DNA from: Corynebacterium mastitidis DSM 44356
GTDB taxonomy: Bacteria > Actinomycetota > Actinomycetes > Mycobacteriales > Mycobacteriaceae
Direction: 5' to 3'
NCBI RefSeq assembly: GCF_000375365.1
Contig: NZ_AQXB01000005.1
Location: 124,001 to 188,000 of the forward strand
DNA length: 64,000 nt
Shown: positions 35,838 through 45,285 of the stretch, piece by piece
How positions within the stretch are numbered: position 1 is the first letter of the stretch
Layout of the letters: each line of letters starts with the position of its first letter
Program-made: the position numbers and the translations under genes
The notes under the pieces: model-generated
The model's database searches: none
What the model was told of the DNA's origin: nothing
What the model saw: the letters and a program-made list of their open reading frames with translations, nothing else

Positions 35838-36503
35838 ATGGTTTCCGCCGCGCGCCGCCATCGCCTTTCCCTCGGCCTGCTGCTCCTCGCCGCCACCCTC
35901 GCCCTGTGGGCTGGGCCCGCCCTGCTGCGCCCCGCGCGCACCCCGGAGGGCACCGCGCCGGGCCCGGAGCTGTCGCGCACCCTGCCCCGGGTTCCGCTGC
36001 TCCCCCAGCGCGTCACCGTGCTCGGCTACGAGCGCGAGGCCTTCGGCGCGGGCTGGGCCGCCCACCCCGCCGGGTGCAGCACCCGCGAGGCCGTGGCCCA
36101 GGCCCAGTTCGGGCCGGGATCGGTGCGCGGCTGCCGCATCGTCTCCGCCGGGACGGACCCCTATTCCGGGGAGCCGCTGGACCCCGCGTCCGTGGACATC
36201 GACCACCTCTACCCGCTCTCCGCCGCCTGGGACATGGGGGCGCACGCCTGGTCCCCGCAGCGGCGGCGGCGCTTTGCCAACGATCCGATCAACCTCGTGG
36301 CGGTCTCCCGCGAGCAGAACCGCGAGAAATCGGACCAGCTCCCCTCCCGGTGGCTGCCGCCGTTGCCCACCTCGCGCTGCTGGTACGCGCGCAGGCTGGC
36401 CCAGGTGGCGGCGGAGTACGGCCTCCCCCTGCCCCGGCACGACGCCGCCGCCCTGCGCGCCCAGTGCCGGTTTAGGGAACTCCCGGCGCGATCATTAGGC
36501 TAA
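35838..36503 (+). CDS. Secreted HNH-like nuclease (DUF1524 family)
   Basis: 221 aa with an N-terminal signal or anchor helix (LSLGLLLLAATLALWAGPALL). The catalytic core is DIDHLYPLSAAWDMGAHAW near residue 120, followed by FANDPINLVAVSREQNREKSD and WLPP, which is the DUF1524 HNH arrangement. Four cysteines (CSTRE, GCRI, SRCW and AQCR) could form disulfides outside the cell. Likely an extracellular DNase used for DNA scavenging. It starts 36 nt after putP and may be co-transcribed. Confidence 0.9.
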   Translation: MVSAARRHRLSLGLLLLAATLALWAGPALLRPARTPEGTAPGPELSRTLPRVPLLPQRVTVLGYEREAFGAGWAAHPAGCSTREAVAQAQFGPGSVRGCRIVSAGTDPYSGEPLDPASVDIDHLYPLSAAWDMGAHAWSPQRRRRFANDPINLVAVSREQNREKSDQLPSRWLPPLPTSRCWYARRLAQVAAEYGLPLPRHDAAALRAQCRFRELPARSLG

Positions 36504-36507
36504 GGGA

Positions 36508-36513
36508 TACACT
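36508..36513 (+). promoter_or_regulatory. -10 hexamer TACACT for the 36537 gene
   Basis: TACACT directly follows the stop codon of the nuclease gene. A leader of about 17 nt with CGAAAGG would then precede the TTG start at 36537. Confidence 0.45.
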
Positions 36514-36536
36514 GTACCCCCGAAAGGCGTGATTTT

Positions 36537-37019
36537 TTGTACACCGTACTGCTTATCCTGCACGTACTCACGGCCGTGCTGTTCCTCGGCCCCGTCACCG
36601 TGGCGGTTTCCTCCTTCCAGGTGCACGCGGTCAAGGCCAAGGAGGGTGACGCCTCCGCCGCCGGCCTGACCCAGCTCATGCACCGCATCACCAACACCTA
36701 CGGCGTGCTCTCGCTGCTGGCGCCGCTGCTCGGCGTGGCCGTGATGTTCACCGATCCCGGCGTGTACTGGAAGAACGGCGTCTTCCACGCCGCCCTGCTC
36801 CTGGCCCTCATCGCCTGGGCGATCCTCTTCTTCCTGATCCTGCCCCGGCAGAAGGCCATGATGGGCGCGCTCGGGCTGCTCGACGCCGACGAGGCCCCCG
36901 AGAGCGCCAAGAACCCCGCGCCGGTGGCCAACTGGAACAAGGCCAAGGGCCAGCTCTCCATGTTCGGCGGCATCTTCAGCCTCCTGTGGGCCATCATCCT
37001 GGTGCTGATGTTCCTCTAA
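36537..37019 (+). CDS. DUF2269-like integral membrane protein
   Basis: 160 aa with four membrane helices (about 2-25, 53-72, 79-102 and 138-160). The conserved first helix LLILHVLTAVLFLGPVTVAVSS is typical of the DUF2269/predicted integral membrane group. The start is TTG, with CGAAAGG 8 nt upstream; no ATG or GTG precedes helix 1. Function unknown. It ends 38 nt before a bidirectional terminator. Confidence 0.75.
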   Translation: MYTVLLILHVLTAVLFLGPVTVAVSSFQVHAVKAKEGDASAAGLTQLMHRITNTYGVLSLLAPLLGVAVMFTDPGVYWKNGVFHAALLLALIAWAILFFLILPRQKAMMGALGLLDADEAPESAKNPAPVANWNKAKGQLSMFGGIFSLLWAIILVLMFL

Positions 37020-37057
37020 TCTCTGCCCGAGGCCCCTCCGAGGGGCGCGGCACACAA

Positions 37058-37089
37058 TAAGGGCGGGTGCTCAGTAGCACCCGCCCTTA
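37058..37089. terminator. Bidirectional terminator between the 36537 gene and deaD
   Basis: A 14-bp perfect stem (TAAGGGCGGGTGCT and AGCACCCGCCCTTA) with a CAGT loop. A-rich and T-rich flanks on the two sides (ATAAGGG, CCCTTAATTTA) suit termination in both directions. It lies between convergent genes. Confidence 0.9.
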
Positions 37090-37107
37090 ATTTACGCGTT
37101 TCCGCCG

Positions 37108-39066
<1,959 letters not shown>

Positions 39067-39343
39067 TGTTAAACCAGAATACGCTACCGCGAGGCATTTT
39101 TACGCATTGCGCAGGTAAAAAGCGGAAACACCGATGCGGGCCGGGCAGACCCCTCCCCCGACCAGGCCAGCGCCGCCCGCGGCCCGACGGAAGAAACGGC
39201 CCGGTATCCGCAAAATCCACGCCCCGGGAACCCCCGCCCACGAGTAGGGCGCGTCACAATTACGTCGCCCGCGATAATGCGCGCGAGCCTCCATCATTAG
39301 AACATGTGTTCCCCTCCGCCCTGCAGGTGTCCCAACCCCGCGC

Positions 39344-39349
39344 TACGGT
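39344..39349 (+). promoter_or_regulatory. -10 hexamer TACGGT, leaderless geometry
   Basis: TACGGT ends 7 nt before the ATG at 39357. This supports expression of the otherwise unrecognised gene there. Confidence 0.5.
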
Positions 39350-39356
39350 TCGCGGC

Positions 39357-39851
39357 ATGAAGAAATCACACGCCACCGTCACCGTCCTACCCAACCCCGC
39401 GCTCAGCCAGGCCCTGGCCCCGCACCTGCGGGATCGATACCCGGACGCCCTGGGGCGCATGCGCGCCGTCCTGCGGCACCCCCGCTGCCTGGCGCGCACG
39501 CCCTCCACGTGGCGCCCGCCCACCCTCACGCTCCCCGACCCGCTCTCCGGCGGGGACCTCGTCGTGGCCCTGACCCGGCACCGCATGGGGCCGCGCGCCC
39601 GCGCCCGCATCCGCGGCTTCGCCCCCTCCCGGCGGGCCGCCTACCTGATCTCCGCGCGCTTCAGCCGCCCCGACGGCCACCCGGCGCAGCCCGCCGCCGC
39701 CGAGGCCTGGGTGCGGGCCCTGCTCGCCGGGGAGGACGCCGCCGCGGTCCACGAGTTCCCCCGCGAGCCCGCCCCCACCTACCGCTGGTGCGTGGATGCG
39801 TTCTTTCGCCCCGTGGCCTCCCCGGCCTCGCTGTTTGCGGACGCCGCCTAG
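39357..39851 (+). CDS. Hypothetical protein, unrecognised
   Basis: 164 aa, strongly basic N-terminal half (MKKSHATVTVLPNPALSQAL, then many Arg), no signal peptide and no membrane segment. Tryptophans and aromatic residues are few (TPSTWRPPTL, AEAWVRALL, TYRWCVDAFF). I recognise no domain. Evidence that it is real: a TACGGT promoter hexamer 7 nt before the ATG, a stop 14 nt before the convergent ECF ATPase end, and no competing gene on either strand. The frame could be extended upstream to about 39066 but that part lacks a sensible start. Confidence 0.6.
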   Translation: MKKSHATVTVLPNPALSQALAPHLRDRYPDALGRMRAVLRHPRCLARTPSTWRPPTLTLPDPLSGGDLVVALTRHRMGPRARARIRGFAPSRRAAYLISARFSRPDGHPAQPAAAEAWVRALLAGEDAAAVHEFPREPAPTYRWCVDAFFRPVASPASLFADAA

Positions 39852-39865
39852 CCCGCCTACCCCAC

Positions 39866-41050
39866 CTAGTCCTCGGCCCCGGCGCCCTCCCCGAGGTCGT
39901 GGGCCTCCACCAGCGCGTACCGGCCCACCTGCTCCATGAAGCGGGGGTTGTGGCAGGTGAGAACCACGCCCGCGCCCGCGCGCAGGCGCTCGGCCAGAAT
40001 CCGGTGCAGGCGCTGCCAGCCGGGGGCATCGCAGCCCACGTCCGGCTCGTCGAGCGCCAGCACCGGCCTGCCCAGGCTCGCGGCCCCCAGGACCTGGGCG
40101 CAGCGCAGGTCGCTGGCCGAAAGATCCAGGGGGTGCGCCTCCGGGTCGATCCCCCAGCGCCGACACTCGGCCGCGCTGCCCACCATCGCCCCGGCGGCGC
40201 TGTCGATCACCTGATCCGCGCTGTGCTGGAGCGCCAGCGCCACCCGGCGCGCGGGCTCGCGCCGCCTGCCGATCCCCGGCAGGCCCGCCCGCGCGCGCCC
40301 GTCGAGCCCCGCCATGACCCGCAGCAGGGAGGTCTTGCCGCAGCCGTTGGGCCCGCGCAGCCACGTCACGGCCCCACGGCGCACGCCCACGGTCACCGGG
40401 CCCAGCCGGAAGTCCCCTCCCCGCTCGGCCACGAGCCCCGCAAAGACCTCCCGGTCCCGCCCCGGGGCCACGGGGGCGGGAAGATCGAAGGTTCGCTCCG
40501 GCACGCCGGGGCTCAGGCCGAGGCCGTCCCACCACCACGCCTCCCCCGGCAGCCCCTCCAGCGGCGCGTAGCCGAGTACCAGCACGCAGCCGCCCGCCCG
40601 CGCGATCTCTACGCACAGTCCCCGCACCGCGCTCAGGGACTCCGCGTCCAGCCCCGCGCCGGGGTTGTCCAGCACCAGCACCCCGGGACTCAGCGCCGCC
40701 GTGGTGGCCAGGGCCAGCCTCCGGGTCTGCCCGCCGGACAGGGCGGCGGGCGAGCGCTCCGCCACCTCGCTCAATCCCAAGCGCCCCAGCATCGCTGTTA
40801 CACGCCGCTCCATCTCGCCCACCGGGGTGCCGCGCTGCTCCAGTCCGAAGGCGGCCTCCTCGCGCACGGTATCTCGGAGGCCACTCAGCGCCCCCTCGGC
40901 GTCCTGACCCGCCATCGCGGCGTCGGCGCGCCCGCGCACCATGTCCCGGGCGAGCCCGGACAGCCCGCTGCCGGAATCGCCCACCACCTGCACGACGCGC
41001 CCGGGCCGCACCAGCGTGTCCAGCGCCCCGGCGCCACACCGCGCGCTCAC
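39866..41050 (-). CDS. ECF transporter double ATP-binding protein with one degenerate half
   Basis: A 394 aa fusion of two ABC ATPase domains (about 1-185 and 205-394), replacing the usual EcfA1/EcfA2 pair. Domain 1: the Walker A is GDSGSGLS with Leu30 in place of the invariant Lys, LSGGQ is intact (104-108), the Walker B ends D128-N129 instead of D-E, and the H-loop position is Tyr161. Domain 2: Walker A GPNGCGKT (Lys239), Walker B LALDEP (Glu335) and His367 are intact, but the signature is LSASD. The GTG start overlaps the EcfT stop (GTGA). It energises the transporter at the cytoplasmic face. Confidence 0.88.
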   Translation of the reverse strand: MSARCGAGALDTLVRPGRVVQVVGDSGSGLSGLARDMVRGRADAAMAGQDAEGALSGLRDTVREEAAFGLEQRGTPVGEMERRVTAMLGRLGLSEVAERSPAALSGGQTRRLALATTAALSPGVLVLDNPGAGLDAESLSAVRGLCVEIARAGGCVLVLGYAPLEGLPGEAWWWDGLGLSPGVPERTFDLPAPVAPGRDREVFAGLVAERGGDFRLGPVTVGVRRGAVTWLRGPNGCGKTSLLRVMAGLDGRARAGLPGIGRRREPARRVALALQHSADQVIDSAAGAMVGSAAECRRWGIDPEAHPLDLSASDLRCAQVLGAASLGRPVLALDEPDVGCDAPGWQRLHRILAERLRAGAGVVLTCHNPRFMEQVGRYALVEAHDLGEGAGAED

Positions 41051-41769
41051 AGGGCGGCCCTCCCCGCCACCGCGACCGCGCAGCAGACCGGGGCCAGCCA
41101 CCGCAGGCAGCGCTGCGCCGTGGAATCCGGCACGGGGCGCAGCACCGTGCGGGGGCCCGTGTCCCCCACGCCCAGGGCCGCCAGGGTCTCTCCGCTGCGC
41201 GCCGCCCTGCCCATCAGGACCACCACGAGGGGCACCGCCACCCGGGGCACCGCGCGCAGCCCCCACACAGAGCGGCCCGCCAGGGCGTTGGCCTCCCGGA
41301 TCGTGCGCGCGGCGGCGCGCGCCTGCGGGGCCAGCTGGAGGGTGGCCGCCACCGCGTAGGCCAGCGCGCTCGGCGCGCCCGAGGCCTGGAGGGCCTTGGC
41401 CAGGTCCGCCACCCGCACCCAGGCCACCGCCGCCAGGACCGTGGAGACCAGGGCGGTAAAGCGCAGGGACAGCACCAGCGCCAGGAGGAGGCCGTCCCCG
41501 CTGAGCAGCGGGGCGATCCGCTGCCGCCCGTGCGGGGCGTGAATGATGAGCATGGACACCGCCACGGGGGCGCTTAAGGCCAGGCTCCACGCCGCCACGC
41601 GCCACCGGGGCCGCCCGCCCGCCAGCGCCCCCGCGCCCCAGGACAGGACGATGAGAACAAGGGACACCCAGGCCGTGTTGAGCCCCACCACGAGGACCCA
41701 CCCGCAGGCGGCCAGGGACAGGCAGGTAAAGGGGTGCACGGGCGCACCCCGGCCGGGGGCGTTAGGCAC
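41047..41769 (-). CDS. ECF transporter transmembrane component (EcfT)
   Basis: About 240 aa. The start HPFTCLSLAACGWVLVVGLN resembles the EcfT N-terminal motif and is followed by four or five more membrane helices. The cytoplasmic coupling helices carry A-R-x-type motifs in AAARTIREANALAGRS. The start is uncertain: GTG at 41769 overlaps the EcfS end by 8 nt, whereas GTG at 41739 places the first helix almost at the N-terminus. It overlaps the ATPase gene by 4 nt. Confidence 0.82.
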   Translation of the reverse strand: MPNAPGRGAPVHPFTCLSLAACGWVLVVGLNTAWVSLVLIVLSWGAGALAGGRPRWRVAAWSLALSAPVAVSMLIIHAPHGRQRIAPLLSGDGLLLALVLSLRFTALVSTVLAAVAWVRVADLAKALQASGAPSALAYAVAATLQLAPQARAAARTIREANALAGRSVWGLRAVPRVAVPLVVVLMGRAARSGETLAALGVGDTGPRTVLRPVPDSTAQRCLRWLAPVCCAVAVAGRAAL

Positions 41770-42499
41770 CCTCGCCCCGCAACTGCGCCACGGTGCGCTG
41801 CGGCAGCGCCGCGATGGCCTGGCGCACCAGCGCGAACACCAGGATCTTGTCCAGGGGATCGGAGACGAAGGACTGCAGCGTGACCGAGGCCAGCAGGCTG
41901 TTGCCCATCGCCCGGAACGCGGAGACCAGCGCCCCCGTGCCCACCCCGGCGGTTCCCCCATAGACGAAGGCCGCCACCGGGGCCGCCACCATGCCGCAGA
42001 CCACGCCCACCACGGCCCCCGAGAGGGCGAGCGTCCACCACCTGCGCAGCGCGCCCCGGGAGATGAGCCAGCCGCCCAGGCCGCCGGTCAGGGCGCTCGC
42101 CGCCGCGAAGGGCAGGGCCGCCGGGTTAATCAGGCCCCACACCACGGAGCTCAGGGTGCCGGTGACCAGCCCCATCAGGGGACCCGCCAGGGCCGCCACC
42201 AGGATGGTGCCCACCGCGTCCACGTAGAGCGGAATGCCGATGCTGCCCACGATCTCCCCCACCACAATGTTGAGCACGAGCGCGATGGGGATAAACGCGA
42301 TGGTCCGCACCGGCAGGGCGGGAAGCGTGGCTGCGAGCAGCAGCGCCGCCCCGCCCACGTAGCCCGCCAGGGTGATAAAGGCAGGCGCGGAGCCTCCCAC
42401 GGACTCCCAATCCGCGGGGCGCTCGAGCACCAGATAGAGCCAGGTGGCCGCGATGCTGAGGATGCCGAGGGCGGCCAGGATACGCTGTGACAAGCTCAT
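41762..42499 (-). CDS. ECF transporter substrate-binding S component
   Basis: 245 aa integral membrane protein with about six helices. Helix regions include AFIPIALVLNIVVGEIVGSIGIPLYVDAVGT and ALAGPLMGLVTGTLSSVVWGLINPAALPF, the typical small-residue packing of S components. The substrate cannot be read directly. Because a nucleoside hydrolase lies immediately upstream on the same strand, a nucleoside or nucleobase is the best guess. A TATGAT -10 at 42584-42579 would give this three-gene operon its own promoter. The ATG has AAGGAG 12 nt upstream. Confidence 0.83.
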   Translation of the reverse strand: MSLSQRILAALGILSIAATWLYLVLERPADWESVGGSAPAFITLAGYVGGAALLLAATLPALPVRTIAFIPIALVLNIVVGEIVGSIGIPLYVDAVGTILVAALAGPLMGLVTGTLSSVVWGLINPAALPFAAASALTGGLGGWLISRGALRRWWTLALSGAVVGVVCGMVAAPVAAFVYGGTAGVGTGALVSAFRAMGNSLLASVTLQSFVSDPLDKILVFALVRQAIAALPQRTVAQLRGEGA

Positions 42500-42578
42500 A
42501 GTTACGGAAAGCTCCTTGCGGGGATACGGGATCAGGGCCCGCCCCTATGTCACCTCGGGGCGAAGCCGCGTAGCCAGG

Positions 42579-42584
42579 ATCATA
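42579..42584 (-). promoter_or_regulatory. -10 hexamer TATGAT of the ECF operon
   Basis: Minus-strand TATGAT, about 80 nt upstream of the S-component ATG, in the 112-nt gap after the nucleoside hydrolase. Confidence 0.5.
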
Positions 42585-42611
42585 CCGCACCGCCCGAGGG
42601 CGCGGCGCGGG

Positions 42612-43550
42612 TCACCGCGCGGATCGCGGCGCCAGCAGGGCCGCCGCCCGCAGCAGCTCCCGGTGCGCCGCCGCCACGTCCGCGTCCTGCACCAACCGGG
42701 CGTTCGGCTTCCCGCCCCAGTGCCCGCGCAGGTCCGCCACGGTGGTCCCGCGCAGCAGCTCCGAGTCCGCCTCCACATCCACCCGCACCTCGCGCGCCGT
42801 AAACGGGACCCGGCCCAGGGCGATCATGCAGGTGAACAGGTCGTGGATCTGCGCGAGGTACCCCTCGCCCTGGGCGCGGTGAAACTCGAAGTAAAAGCGC
42901 AACAGCTCCGGCAGGTCGCGGGCGATCTCGGCGCTGCCCAGCGCCGAGATCGCCGCCTCAAGGGAGGCCGGGTCGAGGGTGAAGCGCTCGGTGACCCCCA
43001 GGGAGCACACGGTGATCGGCTCCACCGCCTGGGCGAACACCCGCTTGGCGGCGTGGGGGTCCACCCACGAGTTCCACTCCGCCGTGGGCGTGGTGTTGCC
43101 CGGGTACAGGTAGGCGCCGCCCATGAGCGTCACCCGCGATCGCGGGCCCCACAGGGCCAGGTGCGTGGCCGGGCCCACCACGATCACCTGCGCCTCGGGA
43201 TGGCGCCGCCACGCCTCGCGCCACGTCCGCCCCGGGTGCCGGGCGGCTTCCTCGGCGCCGCCCGGGGCGCGGAGATAGCCCAGGCCCGTGGGCCCATGCG
43301 TCTCCGGGGTGGTCACCAGATCCACGCCCAGGGGCGTGGCCTCCCCGGCCACCACGGGGACGGTCTCGATCCCGCAGCGGCGCAGGACGTAGCGGCTGTT
43401 GCGCGCGGCCTGCTCGGCGGTGGTGTTGCCCGCGGTGCAGGTGACCGCGCACAGCTCGATCTCCCCGGCGCGGTGCAGCCCGGCGAGGTACATCAGCGCC
43501 AGGGCGTCGTCGATCCCGGTGTCGCAGTCGAGGATGACCTGGGGAATTAT
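42612..43550 (-). CDS. Nucleoside hydrolase (IunH family) with a non-canonical start
   Basis: Hydrolyses ribonucleosides to base and ribose. The 312 aa protein keeps the calcium/ribose motif VILDCDTGIDDALALM at its N-terminus, AGNTTAEQAARNS, LMGGAY, AEWNSWVDPHAA and the C-terminal HDLFTCMIAL. The first ATG in frame (43493) lies after the Asp motif and cannot be the true start. Upstream the frame reads ATA-ATT-CCC-CAG-GTC, with no ATG, GTG or TTG before the family N-terminus. The ATA at 43550 overlaps the stop of the upstream acidic-protein gene, as an ATGA overlap would. Start by ATA or ATT, or a start-loss mutation, are the options. Confidence 0.85.
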   Translation of the reverse strand: MIPQVILDCDTGIDDALALMYLAGLHRAGEIELCAVTCTAGNTTAEQAARNSRYVLRRCGIETVPVVAGEATPLGVDLVTTPETHGPTGLGYLRAPGGAEEAARHPGRTWREAWRRHPEAQVIVVGPATHLALWGPRSRVTLMGGAYLYPGNTTPTAEWNSWVDPHAAKRVFAQAVEPITVCSLGVTERFTLDPASLEAAISALGSAEIARDLPELLRFYFEFHRAQGEGYLAQIHDLFTCMIALGRVPFTAREVRVDVEADSELLRGTTVADLRGHWGGKPNARLVQDADVAAAHRELLRAAALLAPRSAR

Positions 43551-44338
43551 TCCTCGTCCTCCGGCTCGTCGTCCTCCAGCTCGTCCTCCGTCTCGCCCTC
43601 GGCGGGGTCGTAGGTCTCCGGTTCCTCGTCCTCGTAATCCTCCTCGTCGAAGGGCAACAACTGCTCCTCCCAGCTCTCGGCCTGCTCGGCGGCCAGGGCC
43701 AGGACGTCGAAGAGCCGGTCGAAGTCCGTGAAGTCACCCAGCTCCAGCACCTCGTCCTCCCCCAGGTCAGCCCCCTCGCTGAGGTCGCTAAACAGCCGCT
43801 GCCGGTCCTCCTCGGAGAGCACGGCGTTGCCGTCGGACTCCCACAGCTCCTCGATGGCCTGATCCACCAGGTCGTCGAAGGTCTCCCCGGCGCTGAGGAA
43901 GCTCACCCGCGCGGTGGGGCGGCCGTCGATCAGCTCCACCAGGACGTGGATCTCGGAGTTCTCCGCCACCTCCGCGCGCACCAGGTTCGGCTCCACCGCG
44001 TCCTGATAGAACTCCAGCTCCCCGATCCGCTCGTCGGTGCCCTCCAGCAGGTCGCGCAGCACGGTGACCACCTGATCCGTGGCGATGTGGTGCGCCACGG
44101 TGTCCACCGCGTCCTCCACGGAGAACACCACGAAGACGAGCACCGCCTCGAAGTCCTCGTCGTCCTCGTCCACGTCGGCGGCGGCGATGTAGACGTTCGC
44201 GGCGGGCAGGAGGGCGTCGATCTCAACGAACTGGATCTCCACCTCGGAGGTGATGGGGACAAACAGCACCTCGCCCCCCACGCGGGACTCGATGCCGTCG
44301 GCATCGAGGGCGGCGGCGATATCCTCAAAGAAGCTCAT
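43547..44338 (-). CDS. Highly acidic conserved hypothetical protein
   Basis: 263 aa with an exceptional Asp/Glu content, especially the last 40 residues (EEDYEDEEPETYDPAEGE and similar). Residues 1-170 look like a folded alpha/beta domain (MSFFEDIAAALDADGIESRV, VEIDALLPAANVYIAAADVD). It loosely recalls YbjN/type-III-chaperone-like folds, but I cannot assign a family. Start at 44338, with GGAAGG 13 nt upstream. Its stop overlaps the expected start of the nucleoside hydrolase, so the two are coupled. Confidence 0.75.
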   Translation of the reverse strand: MSFFEDIAAALDADGIESRVGGEVLFVPITSEVEIQFVEIDALLPAANVYIAAADVDEDDEDFEAVLVFVVFSVEDAVDTVAHHIATDQVVTVLRDLLEGTDERIGELEFYQDAVEPNLVRAEVAENSEIHVLVELIDGRPTARVSFLSAGETFDDLVDQAIEELWESDGNAVLSEEDRQRLFSDLSEGADLGEDEVLELGDFTDFDRLFDVLALAAEQAESWEEQLLPFDEEDYEDEEPETYDPAEGETEDELEDDEPEDEE

Positions 44339-44456
44339 GGTCTTTAGACACCTTCCCAGCGACAAGGAATGAACACGCCCCAGCCTAGCCCGCCCGGGCA
44401 CCGCGCGCCCGTCGCCGCCATCGGCCCAGTTCATGCAGCCGGTCCCGCCCATGTTC

Positions 44457-44462
44457 TACGGT
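44457..44462 (+). promoter_or_regulatory. -10 hexamer TACGGT, leaderless geometry
   Basis: TACGGT ends 7 nt before the ATG at 44470. Confidence 0.5.
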
Positions 44463-44469
44463 GGGATGC

Positions 44470-45285
44470 ATGGTAAACCTCGTTGACCGCGATACAACGC
44501 TGTGTATCTCCCTCGCGGAGCGCCCCTCCAACCACGGAGTGCGCTTTCATAACTGGCTGTATTCCCAGCTCGGGCTGAACTATCTGTACAAGTCCATCGC
44601 CCCGGAGGACATCACCGCCGCCGTGGTGGGCATCCGAGGCCTGGGCATTCGCGGCGCGGGCGTCTCCATGCCCTACAAGGAGGAGGTCATCGACCTCCTC
44701 GACGCCCTGGACCCCTCCGCGCAGCGGCTGGGCGCCGTCAACACCATCGTCAACGACGAGGGGCGGCTCACCGGCTACAACACGGACTACATCGCCGTGA
44801 AGTCCCTGATCCAGACCCACCGGGTGGACCCCGGCCACCAGGTGGCGCTGCGCGGCTCCGGGGGCATGGCCTCCGCAGTGGCCACGGCGCTCAAGGACCT
44901 CGGCTTTGCGGGGACCATCGTGGCGCGCAACCACATGACCGGCTCCCGCCTCGCCGCGCGCCTGGGGTGGGAATTTTCCACCGAGGTGCCCCAGGAGGCC
45001 ACCTTCCTGGTCAACGTCACCCCGCTGGGGATGCGCGGCGCGGAGGAGTCGGTGCAGGCGTTTAGCGACGCCGACCTCGCCCACGCCTCGGTGGTCTGCG
45101 ACGCCGTGGCCATGCCCGTGACCACCCCCCTGATCTGCCGCTCCCGCACCCTGGGCATCCCCGTCATCCACGGCGGGGAGATCATCGCGCTCCAGGCCGC
45201 GGAGCAGTTCGCCCTTTACACCGGTATCACCCCCACCCCCGCGCAGGTACGCGCGGCCGAGGAATACGCACAGGAGAATCAGTAA
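44470..45285 (+). CDS. Shikimate dehydrogenase-like protein (HI0607/SDH-L type)
   Basis: 271 aa NAD(P)-dependent oxidoreductase of the AroE superfamily. N-terminal CISLAERPSNHGVRFHN is the hallmark of the SDH-L subgroup known from Haemophilus HI0607, which has low shikimate activity. The catalytic lysine is in SMPYKEEV, the Asp is in GYNTDYIAVK, and the nucleotide loop GSGGMASAV is shorter than in AroE. The C-terminal AAEQFALYTG is conserved. ATG at 44470 lies 7 nt after TACGGT. True substrate unknown; it is not the main AroE. Confidence 0.9.
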   Translation: MVNLVDRDTTLCISLAERPSNHGVRFHNWLYSQLGLNYLYKSIAPEDITAAVVGIRGLGIRGAGVSMPYKEEVIDLLDALDPSAQRLGAVNTIVNDEGRLTGYNTDYIAVKSLIQTHRVDPGHQVALRGSGGMASAVATALKDLGFAGTIVARNHMTGSRLAARLGWEFSTEVPQEATFLVNVTPLGMRGAEESVQAFSDADLAHASVVCDAVAMPVTTPLICRSRTLGIPVIHGGEIIALQAAEQFALYTGITPTPAQVRAAEEYAQENQ

